From Gorillibacterium timonense (lineage in GTDB: Bacteria > Bacillota > Bacilli > Paenibacillales > NBRC-103111), in the NCBI RefSeq assembly GCF_001457415.1, contig NZ_LN881724.1:682001-746000 (forward strand): 64,000 nt of DNA, in the 5' to 3' direction. Numbering within the stretch: position 1 is the stretch's first letter; the number at the start of each line of letters is the position of its first letter. A program made the translations under genes and the position numbers. Of the stretch, positions 17,539-25,907 are shown in pieces. Under the pieces are notes generated by a model. The model was given only the letters and a program-made list of their open reading frames with translations. It made no database searches and was not told the DNA's origin.

Positions 17539-17582
17539 CACGCTGGGGTGTAAGAAAGATGGCATTCGAAAGGAGCGGATTC

Positions 17583-18254
17583 ATGAACGCAAGATTGAAA
17601 GCGAAGGAAATCCCTGTCCTGTCTCATTGGGACATTCAGCTCAAACCTAAACTCATAGCGGCACACGAAGGAAACAACAAGCTGGTTGTCCTGTTTCCGG
17701 GGAAAAACTATTCCTGTGAAACCCCTCTCTTTTATTATGCCGGATCGATGGCACTTCAATGTGATTACGATGTACTGGAAATGGAGTATGGATACCAGGT
17801 AAAAAGAGTTGGCTATAACCCGGAGGATTTGCTCAAAGTCGTCGAAGATTGCTTCGCGGCAATAAAGCCGATTGCAGGATCCTATCATCGCATCGTTTTT
17901 ATTAGCAAAAGCCTAGGAACTCTCGTGGCCGGTGAAGTACATCGGCTGCTTCACCTACCAATTCATCATGTTTACTTGACTCCATTGGCGGACACGATCC
18001 CCTACATCAACTCCTCATCATCCTTCGTGATAACGGGGGAGAACGACGTTTTCTTTGGAGAGCAGGAATTGCAAGCGATAGACTTAACAAGTGTCAGTAG
18101 ATTGATCCGCATCCCGCACGCCGATCACGGACTGGAGACCGGAGACGTGAGGGAGGATCTATCGATCCTGAATCAAGTAGTTCATATCTATCGAGAAGCT
18201 CTACAGGATAACTCTGCCCTAGCTTTGGGGAACGAAAGAGGAGATAGCGAATGA
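17583..18254 (+). CDS. Alpha/beta hydrolase-like protein
   Basis: The 223-residue protein has VVLFPGKNYSCETPLFYY, the nucleophile-elbow variant FISKSLGT (Ser about residue 110), an Asp in TGENDVFFG and a His in PHADHGLE. This fits a small alpha/beta hydrolase with an S-x-S-x-G elbow. ATG 17583 has AAAGGAG upstream, which is better than the in-frame starts at 17529 and 17559. It overlaps the DUF2164 gene by 4 bp (ATGA), indicating translational coupling. Confidence 0.8.
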   Translation: MNARLKAKEIPVLSHWDIQLKPKLIAAHEGNNKLVVLFPGKNYSCETPLFYYAGSMALQCDYDVLEMEYGYQVKRVGYNPEDLLKVVEDCFAAIKPIAGSYHRIVFISKSLGTLVAGEVHRLLHLPIHHVYLTPLADTIPYINSSSSFVITGENDVFFGEQELQAIDLTSVSRLIRIPHADHGLETGDVREDLSILNQVVHIYREALQDNSALALGNERGDSE

Positions 18255-18511
18255 TACCCATGAAATTGCCGAGAGAAGAAAAGCTTGCATTGATCGAAGC
18301 GCTTCAAACATTTTTTGAAGAGGAGCGTTCAGAAAGCTTGGGAATGCTGGGAGCGGAACAGCTAATTGATTTTATGATCCAAGAGTTGGGGCCAATCCTC
18401 TACAATAGAGCCATCTTCGATGCGAGAACGCTCATGAATGACAGAATGGTTCAGCTTGAAGATGAACTTTACTCCCTCGAGAAGCCGAACAAGTACAAAA
18501 CAAACAGATAA
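18251..18511 (+). CDS. DUF2164-family protein
   Basis: The 86-residue protein matches the DUF2164 pattern: KLPREEKLALIEALQTFFEE, then LGAEQLIDFMIQELGPILYN and a helical tail beginning DAR. Function unknown. Its start overlaps the hydrolase stop, and the phospholipase-like gene follows 21 bp later. Confidence 0.85.
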   Translation: MIPMKLPREEKLALIEALQTFFEEERSESLGMLGAEQLIDFMIQELGPILYNRAIFDARTLMNDRMVQLEDELYSLEKPNKYKTNR

Positions 18512-18532
18512 AATCGTCACCGGAGGGGAATC

Positions 18533-19189
18533 ATGGCTACTTGGATCACCCACATGCGGATTGCGGAACGATTGATGGATGAGGGGCTTTCCGTAAGCGA
18601 CAAAGAATTTATCGTTGGCAATATCGGGCCGGATTGCGGACTTCCTGGGGAGGACGGTGCGTATTATCCTCCAAGGACGGTCACTCATTTTAAACTCAAC
18701 GGCGAAACCAATCCGGATTTGTTCTACGAGCAATATACCGCTCCTTATCTAACGAGTATGGATCACAAGGAATTGTCTTTTCATCTGGGCTATTACGCTC
18801 ATCTGGTCACCGATCTGGAATGGAAAACGTTCATTCAGCATAAAAAGACGGACGAAGTTCATCAAGCGATTCTAGATCACCCGGATTTTTGGAGGTTCTT
18901 AAAACAGGACTGGTATGGAGTAGACTTTAACTACCTTCAGAACCATGCAGACGCTAAGTTTTGGACGGTCTTTCAAAACATCCACGAATTCCCGGATTAT
19001 CTGGATATTTTCCCACAAGGTCAAATTCTTGAACAGATCAAACGGATTACAGCCTTTTATCAAGAGAGCTCACTTCCTGACGGTTATATATTTACCTACT
19101 TGGCTCCAAGCGAGATGGATGAATTTGTCGGAGCTACCGTCTCGAAACTAACCATGCTGCTAAATGCACGCATCGGAGCTTTGAATTGA
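18533..19189 (+). CDS. Zinc-dependent phospholipase C-like protein
   Basis: The 218-residue protein starts with TWITHMRIAERLM and contains VGNIGPDCG, TVTHFK and FHLGYYAHLVTDLEW, supplying His and Asp residues arranged as in the zinc-dependent phospholipase C/S1-P1 nuclease superfamily. No signal peptide is visible, unlike secreted PLC, so the physiological substrate is unclear. GGAGGGG precedes the ATG. It is the last gene of the run starting at about 16.3 kb. Confidence 0.8.
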   Translation: MATWITHMRIAERLMDEGLSVSDKEFIVGNIGPDCGLPGEDGAYYPPRTVTHFKLNGETNPDLFYEQYTAPYLTSMDHKELSFHLGYYAHLVTDLEWKTFIQHKKTDEVHQAILDHPDFWRFLKQDWYGVDFNYLQNHADAKFWTVFQNIHEFPDYLDIFPQGQILEQIKRITAFYQESSLPDGYIFTYLAPSEMDEFVGATVSKLTMLLNARIGALN

Positions 19190-19231
19190 CGGTTATCTTC
19201 TACTGGGTCGGATAAGTGGACGGAAGCATTG

Positions 19232-19268
19232 ATATATAACTTGTAGAATAATATATAACATGTATAAT
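19232..19268 (+). promoter_or_regulatory. Promoter with paired operator repeats for PadR gene
   Basis: ATATATAACTTGTA (19232) and ATATATAACATGTA (19251) are 13/14 identical direct repeats with a 19-bp period. A -10 hexamer TATAAT (19263-19268) lies at the end of the second, and TTGTAG (19241) could act as -35 at 16 bp. This is a plausible autoregulatory PadR site. Confidence 0.55.
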
Positions 19269-19290
19269 ATGCGTAAAAGGAGGGAACAAA

Positions 19291-19863
19291 ATGTCCCTGC
19301 ATTACGCAATTCTGGGTTTATTGAAGTCAAATCCGATGAACGGGTACAGCCTCAAAAAAACCATCGACAAATCGATCAATCATTTTTGGGTGGCGAGTCT
19401 AAGCCAGATTTATCGGGAATTGAACGCCTTGGAAAGCAAAGGGTATGTGAGCTCAGAGGTGTACCCTCAGAGCGATAAGCCGGATAAGAAGATATATTGC
19501 ATTACAAAAGCCGGAGAGGTTGCTTTCCACGATTGGATCGTCGCTTTCCCGGAGGTTTTATCGAAGGACACTCGTGACGAGTTTACCATGCGGATCTTTT
19601 TTGGCTCGCATGTCAGTCCGGAAGAGCTCTTCAAGCAGTTTCAACGGTTTAAGGAGGAGAAGCAGCGCCGTCTCGAAGAGATGCGGGAGATCGGGAGGCT
19701 TTCCTTGAAGGATAAGTCCAATCCGGAAACCCTATATCATTCCTTCGTGTTAAAAAGAGCTTGCAGCACTCTGGAGACCTTGATGAAATGGGCAGACGAG
19801 TGTATGGAAGAGCTGAGGATGGCAGGAGTGGTACGGGATAAAGAATCGCAGGTGAACAAATGA
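19291..19863 (+). CDS. PadR-family transcriptional regulator
   Basis: The 190-residue protein has the PadR winged helix: LHYAILGLLKSNPMNGYSLK, WVASLSQIYRELNALESKGY and the wing SDKPDKKIYCITKAGEVAF. A Vir_Cterm-like coiled-coil dimerisation domain follows (residues about 90-175). PadR proteins repress neighbouring genes and release on binding small phenolics, drugs or other ligands. AAAGGAGGG precedes the ATG. It overlaps the metallo-beta-lactamase gene by 4 bp, so that gene is its most likely target along with itself. Confidence 0.95.
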   Translation: MSLHYAILGLLKSNPMNGYSLKKTIDKSINHFWVASLSQIYRELNALESKGYVSSEVYPQSDKPDKKIYCITKAGEVAFHDWIVAFPEVLSKDTRDEFTMRIFFGSHVSPEELFKQFQRFKEEKQRRLEEMREIGRLSLKDKSNPETLYHSFVLKRACSTLETLMKWADECMEELRMAGVVRDKESQVNK

Positions 19864-20480
19864 GAGTGACGGAGAATGTCTACCTGCTGGAATCAACAAT
19901 GGGTGCCTATGCTTACTTGATTCTGGGAGATGAACCCGTGTTGATCGACACGGGCTTGCCGGGAAGAAGCAAGGCCATCATGCGTGAGATGGATGCGATC
20001 GGAGTACCGGTGCAGCAGGTGAAACATATCCTCTTGACCCACCACGATATCGATCATGTGGGGAACGCCGCCAAGCTGCAAGAGCTGTCGGGGGCAAAGC
20101 TGTGGGCTTCCGATGAGGATATTCCGTATATCATCGGATCAGCGGACCGGCACGGCTTCAAGAAATACTTGAAGCACCTGTTCCGATTGAAGAATCCGAC
20201 TCAGGTCCATCCTTTTGTATCCAGCCAAACTATTCCATCGATTGAAGCCATCCCCACACCTGGACATACACCGGGGCATGTCTGCTATCGGTATAACGAT
20301 ATCTTGTTTGCGGGCGATCTTGTAAAGACCCAGAATGGCGAAATCAAGCCCTACCCGAAATTTTGGAACTGGAACCAACCCCAGATGATCGAGTCGTTTC
20401 AAAAGCTGGAGAGCATTCCTTATACATGGCTTTGTCCTGCACATGGGAGACCGGTAAAGAGAGATCGCTTGGAGGAGTGA
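19860..20480 (+). CDS. Metallo-beta-lactamase-fold hydrolase
   Basis: The 206-residue MBL protein carries THHDIDHVGNA near residue 60 (H-x-H-x-D-H variant with His-His-Asp), the second His in PTPGHTPGHV, the bridging Asp in LFAGDLV and the last His in CPAHGRP. A glyoxalase-II-like or general hydrolase role is likely. It overlaps the padR gene (ATGA), so it is translationally coupled to its presumed regulator. Confidence 0.92.
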   Translation: MRVTENVYLLESTMGAYAYLILGDEPVLIDTGLPGRSKAIMREMDAIGVPVQQVKHILLTHHDIDHVGNAAKLQELSGAKLWASDEDIPYIIGSADRHGFKKYLKHLFRLKNPTQVHPFVSSQTIPSIEAIPTPGHTPGHVCYRYNDILFAGDLVKTQNGEIKPYPKFWNWNQPQMIESFQKLESIPYTWLCPAHGRPVKRDRLEE

Positions 20481-20542
20481 CTTTCATCGAATTGACGGTT
20501 CGCTCAGAATAGATTACTTGTGAGGGAAGGGATTGGGATCTC

Positions 20543-21340
20543 ATGGGACTCGATGCGTATGTTCAATGCAATTGTCTGAAGGAAGGCAAGGTAAAGCCGC
20601 CGCCTTTTGATCTAGGGTTGATCGAATGGATCGATGGGGAGTTTGATTTGGCAGAGGCCGCCGATGATGACGTATACCATCACTATTGCACATGGAAAGA
20701 GACTGCATGTGAGCATGAAGATTTTCATTTTGTCTATGATCGGGTATATAACGCGAGCGGTGGCATGTTCTTTTATGGGGTACTGGAACAGCTAGGAAAG
20801 GAAGAGTTTCCGGTCTTAAGCTCAGTAATCGGAAATGGGAACACTTCTCCGGACATGTCGCACAAAGCGATGGTAGAGTTGGAGATTCTGGAAAATCGGA
20901 TCGTCGAGCTCGAAGGTGTGTTCCTAATGGATACGGATGCGCAGGAGGAATATCGCAAAATTCTAGTTGGCGAAGATTATTGGTTTTATTCTCACGGCAG
21001 GGAATATTACTATCGAATGAGCGAGCGGGGATTTGTTGTAACGGATTCGGAGCAGAAGGAGCTGTTTCGTTCGCTCTCCTTTTCTCAGGAGGTCATGCAA
21101 GAGCGGCTTGCAGACCATGCTGTCGATGGGGTGCGCTTTCGGGATCTGGAATCGGGAAAGGTACATGAGTCCGGATATCCGATCAGCAGCTTCTCATGGG
21201 AGAGCAAGGCGTATTATTATCCTCGTGCCTTTCATGTGGCGAAACGTCACTTAACCCGCTCCGATCTTTATCAGACAAAGGTGCTCAAGCGGCTCTTCGA
21301 AGCCTCAATCGTGACGGGCAATCCTATTGTCTGGTCCTAG
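20543..21340 (+). CDS. Conserved hypothetical protein (MGLDAYVQCNC type)
   Basis: Not assigned a function. The 265-residue protein begins MGLDAYVQCNCLKEGK, an N-terminus seen in a family of uncharacterised bacterial proteins. It is acidic, with aromatic-rich segments (DDDVYHHYCTWKETACEH, GREYYYRMSERG). No transmembrane region or catalytic motif is evident. It has its own terminator downstream. Confidence 0.75.
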   Translation: MGLDAYVQCNCLKEGKVKPPPFDLGLIEWIDGEFDLAEAADDDVYHHYCTWKETACEHEDFHFVYDRVYNASGGMFFYGVLEQLGKEEFPVLSSVIGNGNTSPDMSHKAMVELEILENRIVELEGVFLMDTDAQEEYRKILVGEDYWFYSHGREYYYRMSERGFVVTDSEQKELFRSLSFSQEVMQERLADHAVDGVRFRDLESGKVHESGYPISSFSWESKAYYYPRAFHVAKRHLTRSDLYQTKVLKRLFEASIVTGNPIVWS

Positions 21341-21389
21341 ACGGTTTTCAATAAGCAATAAAAAGGATGCACAAGCTCGAGCAGTCGCC

Positions 21390-21418
21390 CCCGAGTGGGT
21401 TGTTCTCGGGCTTTTTTT
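21390..21418 (+). terminator. Rho-independent terminator
   Basis: CCCGAG pairs with CTCGGG around a 9-nt loop and is followed by CTTTTTTT. It ends the hypothetical gene before the M3 peptidase. Confidence 0.85.
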
Positions 21419-21535
21419 AACGTTCTTTCCATTCGCTCCGGGCTTGATCTCGGTAAAGCGATTTGTTCCCGGGCAGCATTCACGTACTCATGGTATAATA
21501 GGTGACATGAAAAAAGAAAGGATGGAGAATTTGAC

Positions 21536-23230
21536 ATGAAGTTTTCTGAATACCGCTATGAACGTCCCGATGCGGAGGCGTTCAAGCAGGACATTACCCG
21601 CTTCTTGCAAGAGCTGAACGAGGCGGAGTCGCTGGAGGGACAGACCGCTGCGATTACCGCGATAAACAAGCTCCGCAGTGAATTTGACACGATGCAGACC
21701 TTGGTGAGCATCCGTCATTCCATCAACACCGAGGATAACTTTTATAGAACCGAACAGGATTACATGGATGAGGTTGGTCCGGTCCTGGAAGAGTACATAA
21801 CGAACTATTACCGAGCTTTGGTCAATTCCAATTTCCGCCCGGATTTGGAAAAGCAACTCGGTACGCAGCTTTTCCAAATCGCAGAAATTTCGCTTAGCAC
21901 GTTCCACCCGAGTATCATTGAAGAGCTGCAAACCGAGAACAAGCTGAGTACCGAATATTCGAAGCTCATCGCATCGGCGCAGATCGAGTTCGAAGGAGAG
22001 AAGAGGACGCTGCCGCAGCTCGTTCCCTTTGAAATGTCCACGGACCGTGACATGCGCAAGCGCGCGAGCGAAGCCCGCTTTGGCTTCATGACCGACCACG
22101 GCGCCGAGTTTGATCGTCTGTACGACGAGCTGGTGAAGGTTCGCACGTCCATCGCCAAGAAGCTCGGCTACCCGAGCTTCGTCGAGCTGGGCTACGACCG
22201 CATGATGCGCACCGATTACAATGCGGCGATGGTGGAAAACTTCCGCAAGCAGGTGCTGGAGCACATCGTTCCCGTAGCGAACAGCCTGAAGGAGCGGCAA
22301 GCGAAGCGAATCGGCCTGGATAAGCTGAAGTACTTTGACGAAGCGATCAGCTTCACGAGCGGGAACGCCGCCCCGAAGGGTGATCCGGACTGGATCGTCG
22401 CGAACGGCCGCAAGATGTACGCAGAGCTGTCGGAAGAGACGGATGAGTTCTTCCGTTTCATGATCGACAACGGTCTGGTTGATCTCGTCAGCAAGCCGGG
22501 CAAGCGCGGTGGCGGTTATTGCACGTTCATCAGTGACTACAAATCGCCGTTCGTGTTCTCGAACTTTAATGGCACCTCCAAAGACATTGATGTGCTGACC
22601 CATGAGATGGGCCATGCCTTCCAGGTGTACTCCAGCCGGAACCTCGGCGTTCCCGAATATGCCTTCCCGACCTACGAAGCCTGCGAGATTCATTCCATGA
22701 GCATGGAGTTTATCACCTGGCCGTGGATGGAGCTGTTCTTCGAGGAAGACGCGGACAAATATCGCTTCGCTCATTTGGCCGATTCTCTTGAGTTTATCCC
22801 GTACGGAGTAGCCGTCGACGAATTCCAGCACCTCGTGTACCGTCACCCGGATGCTACGCCGGAAGAACGAAATGGCTTCTGGCGCGAAGTCGAGCAGAAG
22901 TACTTGCCGCACCGCGATTACGAAGGCAATGCCTATCTGGAGCAAGGCGGCTTCTGGCAGAAGCAGCCGCACATCTACCGGTCGCCGTTCTATTACATCG
23001 ACTACACGCTGGCCCAGCTGTGCGCCTTCCAATTCTGGAAGAAGACCCGGGAAGACCGGGAAACCGCCTGGGCGGATTACGTCCGGCTCTGCAAGCCGGG
23101 TGGAAGCCTGTCGTTTCTGAAGCTGGTCGAGCTGGGCGGCTTGAAATCGCCGTTCGAGGATGGCTGCATCGAATCCGTTATCGGCGAGATCGAAAGCTGG
23201 CTGAACGGAGTGGACGATAAAGCGTTGTAA
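21536..23230 (+). CDS. M3-family oligoendopeptidase
   Basis: The 564-residue zinc metallopeptidase has HEMGH at residues 356-360 with the downstream third-ligand Glu in YEACEIHSMSMEF. The N-terminal half is helical and shapes the narrow active-site channel that restricts M3 enzymes to short peptides. It is cytoplasmic, with no signal peptide. AAAGGATGGAG precedes the ATG. It differs from the second M3 gene in this window (600 residues), so the two are not recent duplicates. Confidence 0.93.
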   Translation: MKFSEYRYERPDAEAFKQDITRFLQELNEAESLEGQTAAITAINKLRSEFDTMQTLVSIRHSINTEDNFYRTEQDYMDEVGPVLEEYITNYYRALVNSNFRPDLEKQLGTQLFQIAEISLSTFHPSIIEELQTENKLSTEYSKLIASAQIEFEGEKRTLPQLVPFEMSTDRDMRKRASEARFGFMTDHGAEFDRLYDELVKVRTSIAKKLGYPSFVELGYDRMMRTDYNAAMVENFRKQVLEHIVPVANSLKERQAKRIGLDKLKYFDEAISFTSGNAAPKGDPDWIVANGRKMYAELSEETDEFFRFMIDNGLVDLVSKPGKRGGGYCTFISDYKSPFVFSNFNGTSKDIDVLTHEMGHAFQVYSSRNLGVPEYAFPTYEACEIHSMSMEFITWPWMELFFEEDADKYRFAHLADSLEFIPYGVAVDEFQHLVYRHPDATPEERNGFWREVEQKYLPHRDYEGNAYLEQGGFWQKQPHIYRSPFYYIDYTLAQLCAFQFWKKTREDRETAWADYVRLCKPGGSLSFLKLVELGGLKSPFEDGCIESVIGEIESWLNGVDDKAL

Positions 23231-23318
23231 AACCTGATCTCCGCCTTCGCTTCTTTCGTCAACTCGATGGGACCTAGGAGGCAGGCTCTAGCTGATTGAA
23301 ACAATGAAGCGATAGAAA

Positions 23319-23355
23319 GCTCGGCGCTCGCCTTGGCGTGCGTCGGGCTTTTTTT
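23319..23355 (+). terminator. Rho-independent terminator after M3 peptidase
   Basis: A GC-rich stem (left arm from 23319, right arm ending 23348, with G-T pairs and one mismatch) is followed by seven T. Confidence 0.8.
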
Positions 23356-23438
23356 AGATTTCCATGATTTCCCCATTCCGGCATCATGGGTATAATGAAG
23401 CTAACTTATTAAATGCAAAGCCATGGTGATGATCGAAG

Positions 23439-24155
23439 ATGAATCTTTTACTTGTAGAAGACGACAAGACCATAGCGACGGGACTGGACTACTCGCTTAC
23501 ACAGGAAGGATATACCGTGACGGTCTGCCATACGTTGAGTTCGGCACAGCAAGCGCTTGTCACTGGAGCGGTCGGATCGAAGGCGTTTGATCTCCTGCTT
23601 CTCGATTTGTCGCTACCGGATGGAAGCGGCTATGAGCTGTGTCGGCAGGCGAAGACGGAGAGCGATGTGCCGGTGATTTTCCTGACAGCCTGCGATGATG
23701 AAGTCAATGTGGTGATGGGGCTCGATATGGGAGCGGACGACTACATCACGAAGCCCTTCCGCCTACGCGAACTGATGTCGCGGATCCATTCGGTCCTTCG
23801 GCGGTACAGCAAGACCGCCGCTTCGAGTATGAAGACAACATTGCAGCTGGGACCCATCCGCATCCAGCTTCTAGAGGCGAAGGTGTACAAGCACGAGCAG
23901 GAGATTCTCCTGACTCCACTGGAGTACCGTCTCCTCTTGACGTTTGCCAACCACACCGGGCAAGTCTTGACGCGCAGCCAGCTGTTGGAAGGGATCTGGG
24001 ATCTGGCTGGGGATTTCGTCAATGACAATACCCTCACCGTCTACATCAAGAGGCTGCGTGAAAAGCTGGAGGACGATCCGGCCAACCCTGCGCTCATTCA
24101 TACCGTGCGCGGACTCGGCTACAGGGTGGGGGAAGCGCATCGTGCGGAATCGTGA
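23439..24155 (+). CDS. OmpR-family response regulator (module 1)
   Basis: The 238-residue regulator has a receiver domain with acidic pocket EDD at residues 7-9, phosphoacceptor Asp56 in LLLLDLSLPDGSG and Lys in YITKPF, then a winged-helix DNA-binding domain (LTPLEYRLLLTF, NTLTVYIKRLREKLEDDP, VRGLGYR). It overlaps the sensor kinase gene and precedes an ABC transporter, the layout of BceR/VanR-type antimicrobial-peptide or envelope-stress systems. Its likely binding site is the triple GTCAC repeat in front of the transporter. Confidence 0.95.
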   Translation: MNLLLVEDDKTIATGLDYSLTQEGYTVTVCHTLSSAQQALVTGAVGSKAFDLLLLDLSLPDGSGYELCRQAKTESDVPVIFLTACDDEVNVVMGLDMGADDYITKPFRLRELMSRIHSVLRRYSKTAASSMKTTLQLGPIRIQLLEAKVYKHEQEILLTPLEYRLLLTFANHTGQVLTRSQLLEGIWDLAGDFVNDNTLTVYIKRLREKLEDDPANPALIHTVRGLGYRVGEAHRAES

Positions 24156-25140
24156 AATCGGCTTCATGCTCCTGCTATCGCTGCTTCTCACGATCCTCGG
24201 CTCCTGCGCCGGTTATGCCGCTATCGGTCCGGCTGCGGGCGCTCTCGCATTCGCAACCGGTCTGTTGGTGACAGCTGGCCACCTCCTGTTCACCTTGCGC
24301 CGATTCTCTCGGATCAATCGGCTCTCCCACGATTTGAGGGCGATTCGCGCCGGCTGTTATTCGCTCGATATTCGTGATAACCGCGAAGGAGAACTCAGCA
24401 TCCTCAAGAGTGAAATCTACAAGATGACCTTGATGCTGTCCGAGCAAGCGGAGCTCCTTCGAAAGGACAAGGTCTATCTGGCTGATTCTCTCTCGGATAT
24501 CTCCCATCAATTGAAAACGCCGCTGACCTCCATGCTGGTCATGACCGACCTGCTTAACGATCCGCAGCTAAGAGAGGACAAGCGCGGGGAGTTTCTCTGC
24601 AGCATCCGGGCGCAGCTCGAACGCATCGAATGGCTGGTGACCTCACTCCTCAAGCTGTCGAAGATCGATGCGGGAGCCGTCCGCTTCAGAAGCGAGCCGT
24701 GCCGCGTGAAGGATGCGATTGAGAAAGCGACCGCTCCGCTGATGATCCCGATGGAGCTGAAGGAACAGACGCTGACGATTCAAGGAGATCCGGAGGCCTT
24801 CTTTCGGGGGGATCTGAATTGGACGGCGGAAGCCCTGCTCAACATCGTGAAGAACGGAGTGGAGCATACGGGGCATGGAGGCGAGATTCTTATCCGGTTC
24901 AGCGAAAATCCGTTGTACACGGAGATTCGTATGTCCGATAACGGAGATGGAATCGACCCAGAGGACTTGCCTCATGTTTTTGAACGCTTCTACAAAGGGA
25001 AGGACTCCGGCACAGACAGCGTAGGCATCGGGCTAGCCATGGCTCGATCTATTCTCGTCAATCAACAGGCGGAATTGACCGTAAAGAGCGAGCGTGGGCA
25101 TGGAACGGAGTTCACCGTGCGGTTTTACAGACAAATCTGA
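24142..25140 (+). CDS. Intramembrane-sensing histidine kinase (module 1)
   Basis: The 332-residue kinase has two N-terminal transmembrane helices (about residues 6-23 and 28-48) joined by only a few residues, so it lacks a real extracellular sensor, as in BceS-type kinases. The H-box is DISHQLKTPLTSM (His near 123), the N-box LNIVKNGVEHT and the G-boxes DNGDGIDPEDL and GIGLAMA. GTG 24142 has GGGGGAAG upstream and overlaps the regulator by 14 bp. Such kinases usually receive their signal through the partner ABC transporter, here the two genes downstream. Confidence 0.93.
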   Translation: MRNREIGFMLLLSLLLTILGSCAGYAAIGPAAGALAFATGLLVTAGHLLFTLRRFSRINRLSHDLRAIRAGCYSLDIRDNREGELSILKSEIYKMTLMLSEQAELLRKDKVYLADSLSDISHQLKTPLTSMLVMTDLLNDPQLREDKRGEFLCSIRAQLERIEWLVTSLLKLSKIDAGAVRFRSEPCRVKDAIEKATAPLMIPMELKEQTLTIQGDPEAFFRGDLNWTAEALLNIVKNGVEHTGHGGEILIRFSENPLYTEIRMSDNGDGIDPEDLPHVFERFYKGKDSGTDSVGIGLAMARSILVNQQAELTVKSERGHGTEFTVRFYRQI

Positions 25141-25147
25141 CAAAACT

Positions 25148-25174
25148 GTCACTTTGAAGTCACCGGAAAGTCAC
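25148..25174 (+). promoter_or_regulatory. Triple 11-bp direct repeat, likely response-regulator operator
   Basis: Three perfect GTCAC copies at 25148, 25159 and 25170 have exact 11-bp spacing, one helical turn, in the 83 bp between the kinase and the transporter genes. OmpR-family dimers bind tandem direct repeats of this spacing. Confidence 0.65.
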
Positions 25175-25223
25175 CTGCGGCAGGTAGAGTAGAGGTATCA
25201 AAGAGGCAGGAGGACTTATAAGC

Positions 25224-25907
25224 ATGGAAATCCTACGCATTGAGCATCTCTCAAAAATCTACGGCAGCGGAGATACGGTAGTCAAAGCGCTGGACGATGT
25301 CTCCTTCACAGTAGACAAAGGTCAATTCGTCGCGATTGTCGGCCCATCGGGTTCCGGTAAATCGACACTTCTTCATATCCTCGGGGGAGTTGACCGTCCC
25401 ACGTCAGGCAAGCTCTATGTAGACAATACCGATGTCTATCAGATGGACGAAGAGAAGCTGGCGATCTTCCGCAGGCGGCAGATCGGCTTGATCTACCAAT
25501 TCTACAACCTCATTCCGGTATTGAATGTGGAGGAGAACATCACGCTGCCGCTGCTTCTGGATCATCACAAGGTGGTCCCGGAATTCCTACAAGAGATCGT
25601 GACTTCCCTGAACCTGCAGAACCGCCTGAACCACTTGCCCAATCAGCTGTCCGGCGGCCAGCAGCAGCGTGTCTCCATCGGCCGGGCGCTGATCAACAAC
25701 CCTGCGATCATTCTGGCGGATGAACCGACCGGCAATCTCGACAGCAAGAACAGCGGCGAGATCATGGAGCTCTTGCGGCTATTCAACAAGAAATACAACC
25801 AGACGCTGATCGTCATCACGCACGACGAACGCATCGCCCTGCAGGCCGATCGCATCCTGACGATTGCCGACGGGCGGATCGCACGGGATGAGGTGATCCG
25901 TCGATGA
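25224..25907 (+). CDS. ABC transporter ATPase (MacB/BceA type)
   Basis: The 227-residue ATPase has Walker A GPSGSGKST, Q-loop YQFYNL, signature LSGGQQQRVSIG, Walker B IILADEPTGNLDS and H-loop VITHD. The short length and NLDS after Walker B are typical of the MacB/LolD/BceA family that energises FtsX-type permeases in mechanotransmission rather than ordinary pore transport. AGGAGG precedes the ATG. It overlaps the permease by 4 bp. Confidence 0.95.
   Translation: MEILRIEHLSKIYGSGDTVVKALDDVSFTVDKGQFVAIVGPSGSGKSTLLHILGGVDRPTSGKLYVDNTDVYQMDEEKLAIFRRRQIGLIYQFYNLIPVLNVEENITLPLLLDHHKVVPEFLQEIVTSLNLQNRLNHLPNQLSGGQQQRVSIGRALINNPAIILADEPTGNLDSKNSGEIMELLRLFNKKYNQTLIVITHDERIALQADRILTIADGRIARDEVIRR

Noticed and set aside
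21488..23032. 514-codon minus-strand frame opposite the first M3 peptidase
   Set aside because: Antisense shadow; the plus frame has the complete HEMGH enzyme.
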